Under the pieces are notes generated by a model. The model saw only the letters and a list, made by a program, of their open reading frames with translations. It did no database searches and was not told the origin of the DNA. Made by a program: the position numbers and the translations under genes. Positions 34,815 to 47,825 of a stretch of 64,000 bases of DNA are shown piece after piece (position 1 is the first letter of the stretch; each line of letters begins with the position of its first letter). Source of the stretch: Achatina immaculata (Eukaryota; Mollusca; Gastropoda; Stylommatophora; Achatinidae); NCBI GenBank assembly GCA_009760885.1, contig CM019714.1:4768312-4832311 (forward strand), read 5' to 3'.

Positions 34815-37800
34815 TGGACCCACAGCTGGACAGATAGTAGAAGACTAAGTTAGACTACTAGAAGACAGATAGTAGAAGACTAAGTTAGACCACTAGAAGA
34901 CAGATAGTAGAAGACTAAGTTAGACCACTAGAAGACAGATAGTAGAAGACTAAGTTAGACCACTGGAAGACAGATAGTAGAAGATTAAGTTAGACCACTA
35001 GAAGACAGATAGTAGAAGACTAAGTTAGACCACTAGAAGACAGATAGTAGAAGACTAAGTTAGACCACTAGAAGACAGATAGTAGAACACTGGGTTATTT
35101 AGACCACTAGAAGACAGATAGTAGAAGACTAAGTTAGACCACTAGAAGACAGATAGTAGAAGACTAAGTTAGACCACTAGAAGACAGATAGTAGAAGACT
35201 AAGTTAGACTGCTAGCTGGACAGATAGTAGAAGACTAAGTTAGACCACTAGAAGACAGATAGTAGAAGACTAAGTTAGACTGCTAGCTGGACAGATAGTA
35301 GAAGACTGGGTTAGATAGACTGCTAGCTGGACAGATAGTAGAAGACTAAGTTAGACTGCTAGCTGGACAGATAGTAGAAGACTAAGTTAGACCACTAGAA
35401 GACAGATAGTAGAAGACTAAGTTAGACCACTAGAAGACAGATAGTAGAAGACTAAGTTAGACCACTAGAAGACAGATAGTAGAAGACTAAGTTAGACTGC
35501 TAGCTGGACAGATAGTAGAAGACTAAGTTAGACCACTAGAAGACAGATAGTAGAAGACTAAGTTAGACCACTGAGATAGTAGAAGACTGAGTTAGACTGC
35601 TAGCTGGACAGATAGTAGAAGACTAAGTTAGACCACTAGAAGACAGATAGTAGAAGACTAAGTTAGACTGCTAGCTGGACAGATAGTAGAAGACTAAGTT
35701 AGACTGCTAGCTGGACAGATAGTAGAAGACTAAGTTAGACTGCTAGCTGGACAGATAGTAGAAGACTAAGTTAGACTGCTAGCTGGACAAATAGTAGAAG
35801 ACTAAGTTAGACTGCTAGCTGGACAGATAGTAGAAGACTAAGTTAGACCACTAGAAGACAGATAGTAGAAGACTAAGTTAGACTGCTAGCTGGACAGATA
35901 GTAGAAGACTAAGTTAGACCACTAGAAGACAGGTAGTAGAAGACTAAATTAGACCACTAGAAGACAGTAGAAGACTAAGTTAGACCACTAGAAGACAGAT
36001 AGTAGAAGACTAAGTTAGACCACTAGAAGACAGATAGTAGAAGATTAAGTTAGACCACTAGATAACAGGTAGTAGAAGACTAAGTTAGACCACTAGAAGA
36101 CAGATAGTAGAAGACTAAGTTAGACCACTAGAAGACAGATAGTAGAAGACTAAGTTAGACCACTAGAAGACAGATAGTAGAAGACTAAGTTAGACCACTA
36201 GAAGACAGGTAGTAGAAGACTAAGTTAGACCACTAGAAGACAGATAGTAGAAGACTAAGTTAGACCACTAGAAGACAGATAGTAGAAGACTAAGTTAGAC
36301 CACTAGAAGACAGGTAGTAGAAGAATAAGTTAGACCACTAGAAGACAGATAGTAGAAGACTAAGTTAGACCACTAGAAGACAGATAGTAGAACACTGGGT
36401 TAGTTAGACCACTAGAAGACAGATAGTAGAAGACTAAGTTAGACCACTAGAAGACAGATAGTAGAAGACTAAGTTAGACCACTAGAAGACAGATAGTAGA
36501 AGACTAAGTTAGACTGCTAGCTGGACAGATAGTAGAAGACTAAGTTAGACCACTAGAAGACAGATAGTAGAAGACTAAGTTAGACCACTAGAAGACAGAT
36601 AGTAGAAGACTAAGTTAGACCACTAGAAGACAGATAGTAGAAGACTAAGTTAGACCACTAGAAGTCAGATAGTAGAAGACTAAGTTAGATCACTAGAAGA
36701 CAGATAGTAGAAGACTAAGTTAGACCACTAGAAGACAGATAGTAGAAGACTAAGTTAGACTGCTAGCTGGACAGATAGTAGAAGACTAAGTTAGACTGCT
36801 AGCTGGACAGATAGTAGAAGACTAAGTTAGACTGCTAGCTGGACAGATAGTAGAAGACTAAGTTAGACCACTAGAAGACAGATAGTAGAAGACTAAGTTA
36901 GACCACTAGAAGACAGATAGTAGAAGACTAAGTTAGACTGCTAGCTGGACAGATAGTAGAAGACTAAGTTAGACCACTAGAAGACAGATAGTAGAAGACT
37001 AAGTTAGACCACTAGAAGACAGTAGAAGACTGAGTTAGACCACTAGAAGACATAGTAGAAGATTAAGTTAGACTGCTAGCTGGACAGATAGTAGAAGACT
37101 AAGTTAGACTGCTAGCTGGACAGATAGTAGAAGACTAAGTTAGACCACTAGAAGACAGATAGTAGAAGACTAAGTTAGACCACTAGAAGACAGATAGTAG
37201 AAGACTAAGTTAGACCACTAGAAGACAGATAGTAGAAGACTAAGTTAGACCACTAGAAGACAGATAGTAGAAGACTAAGTTAGACCACTAGAAGACAGAT
37301 AGTAGAAGACTAAGTTAGACCACTAGAAGACAGATAGTAGAAGACTAAGTTAGACCACTAGAAGACAGATAGTAGAAGACTAAGTTAGACTGCTAGCTGG
37401 ACAGATAGTAGAAGACTAAGTTAGACCACTAGAAGACAGATAGTAGAAGACTAAGTTAGACTGCTAGCTGGACAGATAGTAGAAGACTAAGTTAGACTGC
37501 TAGCTGGACAGATAGTAGAAGACTAAGTTAGACCACTAGAAGACAGTAGAAGACTAAGTTAGACCACTAGAAGACAGATAGTAGAAGACTAAGTTAGACC
37601 ACTAGAAGACAGATAATAGAAGACTAAGTTAGACTGCTAGCTGGACAGATAGTAGAAGACTGGATTATATAGACTGCTAGCTGGACAGATAGTAGAAGAC
37701 TAAGTTAGACTGCTAGCTGGACAGATAGTAGAAGACTGGATTATATAGACTGCTAGCTGGTCAGATAGTAGAAGATTAGGTTAGACTGCTAGCTGGACAG

Positions 37801-40515
37801 ATAGTAGAAGATTAGGTTAGACTGCTAGCTGGACAGATAGTAGAAGATTAGGTTAGACTGCTAGCTGGACAGATAGTAGAAGATTAGGTTAGACTGCTAG
37901 CTGGACAGATAGTAGAAGACTAAGTTAGACTGCTAGCTGGACAGATAGTAGAAGACTAAGTTAGACTGCTAGCTGGACAGATAGTAGAAGACTAAGTTAG
38001 ACTGCTAGCTGGACAGATAGTAGAAGATTAGGTTAGACTGCTAGCTGGACAGATAGTAGAAGACTAAGTTAGACTGCTAGCTGGACAGATAGTAGAAGAC
38101 TAAGTTAGACTGCTAGCTGGACAGATAGTAGAAGACTAAGTTAGACTGCTAGCTGGACAGATAGTAGAAGATTAGGTTAGACTGCTAGCTGGACAGATAG
38201 TAGAAGATTAGGTTAGACTGCTAGCTGGACAGATAGTAGAAGACTAAGTTAGACTGCTAGCTGGACAGATAGTAGAAGATTAGGTTATACTGCTAGCTGG
38301 ACAGATAGTATAAGACTAAGTTAGACTGCTAGCTGGACAGATAGTATAAGACTAAGTTAGACTGCTAGCTGGACAGATAGTAGAAGATTAGGTTATACTG
38401 CTAGCTGGACAGATAGTAGAAGACTGGGTTAGATAGACCGCTAGCTGGACAGATAGTAGAAGACTGGGTTAGATAGACTGCTAGCTGGACAGATAGTAGA
38501 AGACTGGATTAGATAGACCACTAGCTGGACAGATTGTAGAAGACTGAGTTAGATAGACCGCTAGCTGGACAGATTGTAGAAGACTGGGTTAGATAGACCG
38601 CTAGCTGGACAGATTGTAGAAGACTGGGTTAGATAGACCGCTAGCTGGACAGATAGTAGAAGACTGGGTTAGATAGACCACTAGCTGGACAGATTGTAGA
38701 AGACTGGGTTAGATAGACCGCTAGCTGGACAGATAGTAGAAGACTGGATTAGATAGACTGCTAGCTGGACAGATAGTAGAAGGCTGGATTAGATAGACTG
38801 CTAGCTGGACAGATAGTAGAAGACTAAGTTAGACTGCTAGCTGGACAGATAGTAGAAGACTAAGTTAGACTGCTAGCTGGACAGATAGTAGAAGACTAAG
38901 TTAGACTGCTAGTGGACAGATAGTAGAAGACTAGTTAGACTGCTAGCTGGACAGATAGTAGAAGACTGAGTTAGATAGACTTCTAGCTGGACAGATAGTA
39001 GAAGACTGGATTAGATAGACCACTAGCTGGACAGATGTAGAAGACTGGGTTAGATAGACCGCTAGCTGGACAGATAGTAGAAGACTGGGTTAGATAGACC
39101 GCTAGCAGGACAGATTGTAGAAGACTGGGTTAGATAGACCGCTAGCTGGACAGATAGTAGAAGACTGGTTAGATAGACCGCTAGCTGGACAGATAGTAGA
39201 AGACTGGGTTAGATAGCTGGACAGATTGTAGAAGATTGGATTAGATAGACCGCTAGCTGGACAGATTGTAGAAAACTGGGTTAGATAGACCGCTAGCTGT
39301 ACAGATTGTAGAAGACTGGGTTAGATAGACCGCTAGCTGGACAGATAGTAGAAGACTGGGTTAGACTGCTAGAGACTGGGTTAGACCTCTAGCTGGACAG
39401 ATTGTAGAAGACTGGGTTAGATAGACCGCTAGCTGAACAGATAGTAGAAGACTGGGTTAGATAGACCGCTACTGAACAGATAGTAGAAGACTGGGTTAGA
39501 CTGCTAGAGACTGGGTTAGACCGCTAGCTGGACAGATTGTAGAAGACTGGGTTAGATAGACCGCTAGCTGGACAGATAGTAGAAGACTGGGTTAGATAGA
39601 CCGCTAGCTGGACAGATAGTAGAAGACTGGATTAGATAGACTGCTAGCTGGACAGATAGTAGAAGGCTGGATTAGATAGACTGCTAGCTGGACAGATAGT
39701 AGAAGACTAAGTTAGACTGCTAGCTGGACAGATAGTAGAAGACTAAGTTAGACTGCTAGCTGGACAGATAGTAGAAGACTAAGTTAGACTGCTAGCTGGA
39801 CAGATAGTAGAAGACTAAGTTAGACCGCTAGCTGGACAGATAGTAGAAGACTGAGTTAGATAGACTTCTAGCTGGACAGATAGTAGAAGACTGGATTAGA
39901 TAGACCACTAGCTGGACAGATTGTAGAAGACTGGGTTAGATAGACCGCTAGCTGGACAGATAGTAGAAGACTGGGTTAGATAGACCGCTAGCAGGACAGA
40001 TTGTAGAAGACTGGGTTAGATAGACCGCTAGCTGGACAGATAGTAGAAGACTGGGTTAGATAGACCGCTAGCTGGACAGATAGTAGAAGACTGGGTTAGA
40101 TAGCTGGACAGATTGTAGAAGATTGGATTAGATAGACCGCTAGCTGGACAGATTGTAGAAAACTGGGTTAGATAGACCGCTAGCTGTACAGATTGTAGAA
40201 GACTGGGTTAGATAGACCGCTAGCTGGACAGATAGTAGAAGACTGGGTTAGACTGCTAGAGACTGGGTTAGACCTCTAGCTGGACAGATTGTAGAAGACT
40301 GGGTTAGATAGACCGCTAGCTGAACAGATAGTAGAAGACTGGGTTAGATAGACCGCTACTGAACAGATAGTAGAAGACTGGGTTAGACTGCTAGAGACTG
40401 GGTTAGACCCCTAGCTGGACAGATTGTAGAAGACTGGGTTAGATAGACCGCTAGCTGGACAGATAGTAGAAGACTGGGTTAGATAGACCGCTAGCTGGAC
40501 ATATAGTAGAAGACT
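34815..40515. repeat. 35/36/40-bp satellite, about 155 copies, with an 882-bp higher-order duplication
   Basis: The common core is ACAGATAGTAGAAGACTAAG. Type A (35 bp) adds TTAGACCACTAGAAG; type B (36 bp) adds TTAGACTGCTAGCTGG; type C (40 bp) adds GGTTAGATAGACCGCTAGCTG. Types A and B mix from 34.8 to 37.6 kb, B dominates from 37.6 to 38.4 kb and C from 38.4 kb onward. A block near 38.5-39.4 kb recurs at 39.4-40.3 kb (rare AGGCTGG at 38781 and 39663, offset 882). CTAGCTGG and stop codons keep all frames closed. Confidence 0.95.
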
Positions 40516-41094
40516 TAGTTTCAGTACTAGCAGCTGTTATAAGAACTAGGGTTAGCAGCTGTGTGGTAGGGGGGAGTAAATCAGATACTAAATGTGAGTG
40601 ATGTGTGCCTAGTTCCCAGGTACTAACCCGGGGGGGGGGGGTACATAACACAGGGGCAGCAAGGCGAGTGCCTCGAGGATTTTTATTGTGGGGGGAGGGA
40701 GAAAGCCTGGAGAGACAAGGCAGGCAGGTCACAAACTGAATGGAAGGTCTTACTCACGCACGCGTCGACTCACGCGTGAGTAGCAGGCTAAATTTGTCCA
40801 GCACAGGGGCCCTGGAACAGCGGCCTCTCTCTCTGTGCCCGCGTATTTCCTCAAGGGCCGTACTCGCCAGCTGCAGGGAGGGAGAGAGGGTTTTGTGCTA
40901 GCTGTCCTGCCCGCTGTGTTTTCATCTGCCTGATTGGCGTGGATATTCCGCTTCCTCGCAGGTTAAATAGTTGTTTTTTTCTGTCAGATTTGGTCGTTTA
41001 GCAGCAACTTTCAGACATGTGTCTTCGCTGGCCACAACCTCGTACATCTTGCGCTGTTTTCACACAGTCTTACCGTTTCCCTTGTAGTATATTT
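40516..41094. other. Unique GC-rich spacer with a palindrome
   Basis: Contains a poly-G run near 40630 and a perfect palindrome ACTCACGCGTGAGT near 40768. The sequence is less repetitive than its surroundings. No exon with convincing splice sites seen. Confidence 0.5.
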
Positions 41095-41576
41095 AGAGCG
41101 TATTGTGTTTGTTACTTCCTACATTACTGCTGGTTTATTTAAGTTAGTGTGTTTGTTACTTCCTACATTACTGCTGGTTTATTTAAGTTAGTGTGTTTGT
41201 TACTTCCTACTTTACTGGAGGTTTATGTGACTTAATGTGTTTGTTACTTCCTACATTACCAGAGGTTTATGTAAGTTAGTGTGTTTGTTACTTCCTACAT
41301 TACTGCTGGTTTATTTAAGTTAGTGTGTTTGTTACTTCCTACTTTACTGGAGGTTTATGTGACTTAATGTGTTTGTTACTTCCTACATTACCAGAGGTTT
41401 ATGTAAGTTAGTGTGTTTGTTACTTCCTACATTACCGGAGGTTTATGTAAGTTAGTGTGTTTGTTACTTCCTACATTACCAGAGGTTTATGTAAGTTAGT
41501 GTGTTTGTTACTTCCTACGTTACCAGAGGTTTATGTAAGTTAGTGTGTTTGTTACTTCCTACATTACCAGAGGTTT
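41095..41576. repeat. 44-bp minisatellite (left, outside the duplication)
   Basis: The unit is GTGTGTTTGTTACTTCCTAC plus ATTACCAGAGGTTTATGTAAGTTA. The array continues into the 1113-bp duplicated block. Confidence 0.92.
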
Positions 41577-42689
41577 ATGTAAGTTAGTGTGTTTGTTACT
41601 TCCTGCATTACCGGAGGTTTATGTAAGTTAGTGTGTTTGTTACTTCCTGCATTACCGGAGGTTTATGTAAGTTAGTGTGTTTGTTACTTCCTGCATTACC
41701 AGAGGTTTATGTAAGTTAGTGTGTTTGTTATTTCTTACATTACCGCTGGTTTATGTATGTTAACGTCTGAAGGTACCTGTCTGTTAATTTTAGATGTTGG
41801 ATATCATGTAGCGAGATGTTGCTTGAAAGCTTCAGTTTGTTGGATCTTATATATCACAGGAAGTTATATGGTTAACTTTCAGTTAGCTAACTTTGATCAC
41901 ATCTAAAGTCGTATCTAACGACTGATTTGTGTTAACTCTTTGATCACATCTAAAGACTGATGTGTGATAACTTTTTGATCGTACTAAAGACTGATGTGTG
42001 ATAAGTCTTTGATCACATCTAAAGACTGATGTGTGATAACTCTTTGATCACATCTGAAGACTGATGTGTGATAACTCTTTGATCACATCTAAAGACTGAT
42101 GTATGTTAACTGTTTGATCGTATCAAAAGACGGATTTGTGTTAATTATTTGATCACATCTAAAGACGGATGTGTGTTAACTTTTTTATTGTATCTACCGA
42201 CTGATTTGCGTTAACTCTTTGATCACATCTAAAGACTGATTTGTGTTAAAATCTTTGATCGTATCTAAAGACTGATGTGTTTTGGCTCTTTGATCGTATC
42301 TAAATACTGATGTGTGTTAACTTTTTTATCATATCTAAAGACGAATCTGTGTTAAGTCTTTAATCGTATCTAAAGACGTATCTGTGTTAACTCTTTGATC
42401 GTATCTAAAGACGGATGTGTGTTAACTCTTTGATCACATCTAAAGACGGATCTGTGTTAACTCTTTGATCACATCTAAATACGGATCTGTGTTAACTCTT
42501 TGATCACATCTAAAGACGGATCTGTGTTAACTGTTTAATTGTATCTAAAGACTGATCTGTGTTAACTGTTTGGTTGTATCTAAAGACTGATCTGTGTTAA
42601 CTGTTTGATTGTATCTAAAGACTGATCTGTATAGTAACTGAGACATAAGAGGAGTCTCTGCGCCTAACCAATCCGAGGCAAGGATTCCA
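41577..42689. repeat. 1113-bp tandem duplication, copy 1
   Basis: Holds the end of the 44-bp array, about 145 bp of unique sequence (41760-41905), a 35-bp array (about 41905-42635, with TTAACTCTTTGATCACATCT plus AAAGACGGATCTGTG) and a short unique tail ending AGGATTCCATTATGTAAG. The same order recurs from 42690. The junction lies at the shared TTATGTAAGTT. Confidence 0.92.
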
Positions 42690-43803
42690 TTATGTAAGTT
42701 AGTGTGTTTGTTACTTCCTGCATTACCGGAGGTTTATGTAAGTTAGTGTGTTTGTTACTTCCTGCATTACCGGAGGTTTATGTAAGTTAGTGTTTGTTAC
42801 TTCCTGCATTACCAGAGGTTTATGTAAGTTAGTGTGTTTGTTATTTCTTACATTACCGCTGGTTTATGTATGTTAACGTCTGAAGGTACCTGTCTGTTAA
42901 TTTTAGATGTTGGATATCATGTAGCGAGATGTTGCTTGAAAGCTTCAGTTTGTTGGATCTTATATATCACAGGAAGTTATATGGTTAACTTTCAGTTAGC
43001 TAACTTTGATCACATCTAAAGTCGTATCTAACGACTGATTTGTGTTAACTCTTTGATCACATCTAAAGACTGATGTGTGATAACTTTTTGATCGTACTAA
43101 AGACTGATGTGTGATAAGTCTTTGATCACATCTAAAGACTGATGTGTGATAACTCTTTGATCACATCTGAAGACTGATGTGTGATAACTCTTTGATCACA
43201 TCTAAAGACTGATGTATGTTAACTGTTTGATCGTATCAAAAGACGGATTTGTGTTAATTATTTGATCACATCTAAAGACGGATGTGTGTTAACTTTTTTT
43301 ATTGTATCTACCGACTGATTTGCGTTAACTCTTTGATCACATCTAAAGACTGATTTGTGTTAAAATCTTTGATCGTATCTAAAGACTGATGTGTTTTGGC
43401 TCTTTGATCGTATCTAAATACTGATGTGTGTTAACTTTTTTATCATATCTAAAGACGAATCTGTGTTAAGTCTTTAATCGTATCTAAAGACGTATCTGTG
43501 TTAACTCTTTGATCGTATCTAAAGACGGATGTGTGTTAACTCTTTGATCACATCTAAAGACGGATCTGTGTTAACTCTTTGATCACATCTAAATACGGAT
43601 CTGTGTTAACTCTTTGATCACATCTAAAGACGGATCTGTGTTAACTGTTTAATTGTATCTAAAGACTGATCTGTGTTAACTGTTTGGTTGTATCTAAAGA
43701 CTGATCTGTGTTAACTGTTTGATTGTATCTAAAGACTGATCTGTATAGTAACTGAGACATAAGAGGAGTCTCTGCGCCTAACCAATCCGAGGCAAGGATT
43801 CCA
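42690..43803. repeat. 1113-bp tandem duplication, copy 2
   Basis: Near-identical to 41577-42689. The differences I saw are a 2-bp loss (GTTAGTGTTTG) near 42787 and one extra T in a T run near 43300. After ATTATGTAAGTT it leaves the repeat into unique sequence. Confidence 0.92.
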
Positions 43804-44094
43804 TTATGTAAGTTTTGATTGGTTGTGGCCGTTACTTGAGTTTTCTTATCGTAAATGTCAGTTCATATTTAGATTATTTGGAATGCCAGCCTCACAGCAT
43901 TCAACTTAGTGATTTATCGAGATGTTAGTTGTTGGCTTTAGAAATCATAGAACATTTATCAGTTGAAGATGTTTGTTCTATCAGATGTGAGCAGGGTAAG
44001 ATAAGTTTGGACCTTGCAAATTAAAGAGATTTTATAACGAACAGTCATTTATATTTACGGCGTATTTTCTTTGGGGGAGGCTTTCATTATTTTA
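43804..44094. other. Unique AT-rich intron sequence
   Basis: No repeat or gene seen. Confidence 0.5.
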
Positions 44095-44388
44095 GATGCT
44101 TAGGAGACTTTGTGTAATATAACTACTGTTAGGAGACTGTGTAATATAACTACTGTTAGGAGACTTTGTGTAATATAACTACTGTTAAGAGACTGTGTAA
44201 TATAACTACTGTTAGGAGACTTTGTGTAATATAACTACTGTTAAGAGACTTTGTGTAATATAACTACTGTTAGGAGACTTTGTGTAATATAACTACTGTT
44301 AGGAGACTTTGTGTAATATAACTACTGTTAGGAGACTGTGTAATATAACTACTGTTAAGAGACTTTGTGTAATATAACTACTGTTAGG
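44095..44388. repeat. 26/29-bp minisatellite, about 10 copies
   Basis: The unit is TAGGAGACTTTGTGTAATAT plus AACTACTGT. A short form lacks TTT in GACTTTGTG. Confidence 0.92.
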
Positions 44389-44594
44389 AGCCCCACACAG
44401 CAACTTGCCCCCCCCCCTCCCAACTCTTTGTGGCAATGAAGACAGCCCAGTAGTTTCAGTGTGTCCGTACTGTGCTGGGTTCACCCCTTTCTTCTTCTCC
44501 ACCAGCACCCCGTACTCTCCATCCTGACACGCCAGTACATGAACATACACGTGATTGAAGTTCACATACATCTCAGCTCATTCTCGCACGCGCT

Positions 44595-45035
44595 GACTTG
44601 AGTTTGTATCAAGAAAGTACATTATATGACACATTAGAGGAAGAACAGCCACGAGGACAGATTGCAACAGTTCCTTCCCTAAGTATAACATTATATGACA
44701 CTCTACTACTAGAAGAAGGACAGCCACGAGGACAGATTGCAACAGCTGCTTCCCTAAGTACAACATTATATGACACATTACTACTAGAGGAAGAACAGCC
44801 ACGAGGACAGATTGCAACAGCTGCTTCCCTAAGTACAACATTATATGACAGTCTACTACTAGAAGAAGGACAGCCACGAGGACAGATTGCAACAGTTGCG
44901 TCCCTAAGTACAACATTATATGACACTCTACTACTAGAAGGACAGCCACGATGACAGATTGCAACAGTTGCGTCCCTAAGTACAACATTAGATGACACTC
45001 TACTAGTATAGGAAGGACAGCCACGAGGACAGATG
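44595..45035. repeat. 75-bp repeat, about 6 copies
   Basis: The unit includes CCTAAGTACAACATTATATG, ACACTCTACTACTAGAAGAA and GGACAGCCACGAGGACAGAT. The 25-residue reading on the plus strand (for example LYDTLLLEEGQPRGQIATAA) looks protein-like, but both strands are open and there is no start or splice context. Confidence 0.92.
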
Positions 45036-45099
45036 TAAGGAGTCTGTGAGAAACTTTTCTGTTATCAGCGAGGGTGGGACCATCTGGCGCAAGAAGGAG

Positions 45100-45345
45100 C
45101 GAAACACAGGTTGACCCAGATTAAGAGAGCTAGGTCCTGTCAGAAACAAGCGAGGACCTAAACACAGGTTGACCTACTCAGATTAAGAGAGTTAGGTCCT
45201 GTCAGAAACAAGCGAGGACCTAAACACAAATTGACCTACTCAGATTAAGAGAGTTAGGTCCTGTCAGAAACAAGCGAGGACCTAAAGTTGACCTACTCAG
45301 ATTAAGAGAGTTAGGTCCTGTCAGAAACAAGCGAGGACCTAAACT
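45100..45345. repeat. Roughly 62-bp repeat, 4 copies
   Basis: The unit includes CAGATTAAGAGAGTTAGGTC, then CTGTCAGAAACAAGCGAGGA. Confidence 0.9.
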
Positions 45346-46024
45346 CTTAAAACGATGTCTTTATGCAGGGGAGAGACCGGACATTGTATTGCAGACATGG
45401 AGGGAGGGAGGGGGATTATACTATTGATAGAATGAGCCAGGAAGAGGCTGCTAAACGAGTGGTTCTAGGGGCAGCTTAAACAGTCATCTGATATGTCTGT
45501 CCAGTTAGAGCCATCATTTTTTTTTACACAAGTTACAGTGTCTTCTTGGAACGCTCCACCATACAGGGATGACCACACCAATCTCCAGCCCGTCTCTTCT
45601 AAATGGAACTTTGATGCGGACCACATATCCTCCAAGCAGAATGTGGCGCTAACGAGCTACCAACCTTGCACGTCTTTATCTGTTGGATTCTCTTTCAAGA
45701 CACCTTCGCCTGTGTTCTTTCTCTCCCCACCCCCTCACTCGAGAGAGCTTAAGATGAGCCTTGTGATGTTTCTGGAGTGAGCAGTACAAGGATGACTGCA
45801 GCAGGCCTGATCTTGGCTGAGGGCAGCAGCAGCATCCAGTCTGCTTGACTGACTCACCGCCTCTTTTCTTCATCAATCCGCCATCCGGCGTGCTAGACTG
45901 ACTCACGGTCTCTTGTAGCGCCGTCTTAACACATGAAAGGCGCACCCAACACCTACTCCCTGGTGCCTTTACTTCACTTAGTAATACCGCATACTGTCAC
46001 GGTCTCTGGCATACTCAAGTTTAG
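45346..46024. other. Unique intron sequence
   Basis: Relatively complex sequence. An open frame at 45493-45780 has no recognisable domain, and two overlapping minus-strand frames are equally unconvincing. A direct repeat of ACTGACTCAC occurs near 45850 and 45897. Confidence 0.5.
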
Positions 46025-46600
46025 AGATTCCTCTTACCTGTTATCTTTTAAACCTCGATGCATCTGCTGTCCCTCTTACCTGTTATCTTTTAAGCCTCGA
46101 TGTACCTGCTGTCCCTCTTACCTGTTATCTTTTAAGCCTCGATGTACCCGCTGTCCCTCTTACCTGTTATCTTTTAAGCCTCGATGTACCCGCTGTCCCT
46201 CTTACCTGTTATCTTTTAAACCTCGATGCATCTGCTGTCCCTCTTACCTGTTATCTTTTAAGCCTCGATGTACCTGCTGTCCCTCTTACCTGTTATCTTT
46301 TAAGCTTCTGTGTACCCGCTGTCCCTCTTATCCGTTATCTTTTAAGCTTCTGTGTACCCGCTGTCCCTCTTATCCGTTATCTTTTAAGCTTCTGTGTACC
46401 CGCTGTCCCTCTTATCCGTTATCTTTTAACCCTCGATGTACCCGCTGTCCCTCTTACCCGTTATATTTTAAGCCTCGATGTACCCACTGTCCTTCTTACC
46501 CGTTATCTTTTAAGCCTCGATGCATCTGCTGTCCCTCTTACCTGTTGTCTTTAAAGCGTTGATGTACCCGCAGCCCCTTTTACCTGTTATCTTTTATGTA
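46025..46600. repeat. 42-bp minisatellite, about 13 copies
   Basis: The unit is CTCTTACCTGTTATCTTTTA plus AGCCTCGATGTACCTGCTGTCC. An AGCTTCTGTGTACCC subtype sits in the middle. Confidence 0.94.
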
Positions 46601-46687
46601 CTCATGTGACATACAATAGATTTTGCAGGAGATAATCTGGATACAGATGTACAATCCATTGTGGTATTAGCTGTAAAATATAACAGT

Positions 46688-46749
46688 GATAGTAGTAGTA
46701 GTAGTAGTAGCAGCAGCTGTAGTATTAGCAGCTGTAGTAGTAGTAGTAA

Positions 46750-46799
<50 letters not shown>

Positions 46800-46850
46800 T
46801 AGTAGTAGTAGTAGCACCAGCAGCAGTAGTAGTAGTGTAGTAGTAGTAGC
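46688..46850. repeat. (AGT)n/(AGC)n trinucleotide microsatellite
   Basis: Nearly continuous AGT repeats over about 160 bp, with AGC interruptions. Confidence 0.95.
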
Positions 46851-47155
46851 AGGAATAATCGCTGTTAGAGGTAAGAAAAATTGATATTATTAAAAAGTAT
46901 ATGGACATAATTCTGTCTGTCTTCCTATGTAATCATTTATATGAGGACTCTTACTCGTGGAAGCATTGCGAGTGTCATTTGTAATCATGTTCTGTAATCA
47001 TGTTCTGTAATCTTGTTTCTCATGCTCAGAATCTGTGTAGTGTCCCAGCTTGGACTGTGTAGCTAACAGACAGGTCACTGTTTATGTAAGGTGGCTGCTT
47101 ATAACAAACATTGCCTGCTTCCAGAGCTGGGAACGATCCTTATGGGGTGGCAGTG
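46851..47155. other. Unique spacer
   Basis: A short tandem TGTAATCATGTTC is seen near 46980-47005. No gene. Confidence 0.5.
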
Positions 47156-47159
47156 TTTT

Positions 47160-47825
47160 TCTTGTCGTGAGAATACTTTCCATTTGCTTGATCTTGGTTG
47201 GCACTTGTAAGATGTAGAGAGAATGCCTTCCATATGCTTGATCTTGGTTGGCACTTGTAAGATGTAGAGAGAATGCCTTCCATTTGCTTGATCTTGGTTG
47301 GCACTTGTAAGATGTAGAGAGAATGCCTTCCATTTGCTTGATCTTGGTTGGCACTTGTAAGATGTAGAGAGAATACCTTCCATTTGCTTGATCTTGGCTG
47401 GCACATGTAAGATGCAGAGAGAATACCTTCCATTTGCTTGATCTTGGTTGGCACTTATAAGATGTAGAGAGAATACCTTCCATTTGCTTGATTTTGGCTG
47501 GCATATGTAAGATGTAGAGAGAATACCTTCCATTTGCTTGATCTTGGTTGGCACTTGTAAGATGTAGAGAGAATACCTTCCATTTGCTTGATCTTGGTTG
47601 GCACTTGTAAGATGTAGAGAGAATATCTTCCGTTTGTTTGATCTTGGTTGGCACTTGTAAGATGTAGAGAGAGTACCTTCCATTTGCTTGATCTTGGCTG
47701 GCACTTGTAAGATGTGGAGAGAATATCTTCCATTTGTTTGATCTTGGTTGGCACATGTAAGATGCAGAGAGAATACCTTCCATTTGTTTGATCTTGGTTG
47801 GCACTTGTAAGATATAAAGGGAATG
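47160..47825. repeat. 50-bp minisatellite, about 13 copies
   Basis: The unit includes CCTTCCATTTGCTTGATCTT, then GGTTGGCACTTGTAAGATGT and AGAGAGAATA. The period of 50 produces staggered minus-strand frames of similar composition. Confidence 0.94.

Noticed and set aside
44598..45024. Open frames on both strands with a 25-residue repeat (LYDTLLLEEGQPRGQIATAA part)
   Set aside because: It looks protein-like, but it is a 75-bp tandem repeat that is open in several frames on both strands, which is expected without selection.
45493..45780. A 95-codon plus-strand open frame
   Set aside because: No domain, no clear splice sites, and composition like surrounding non-coding sequence.
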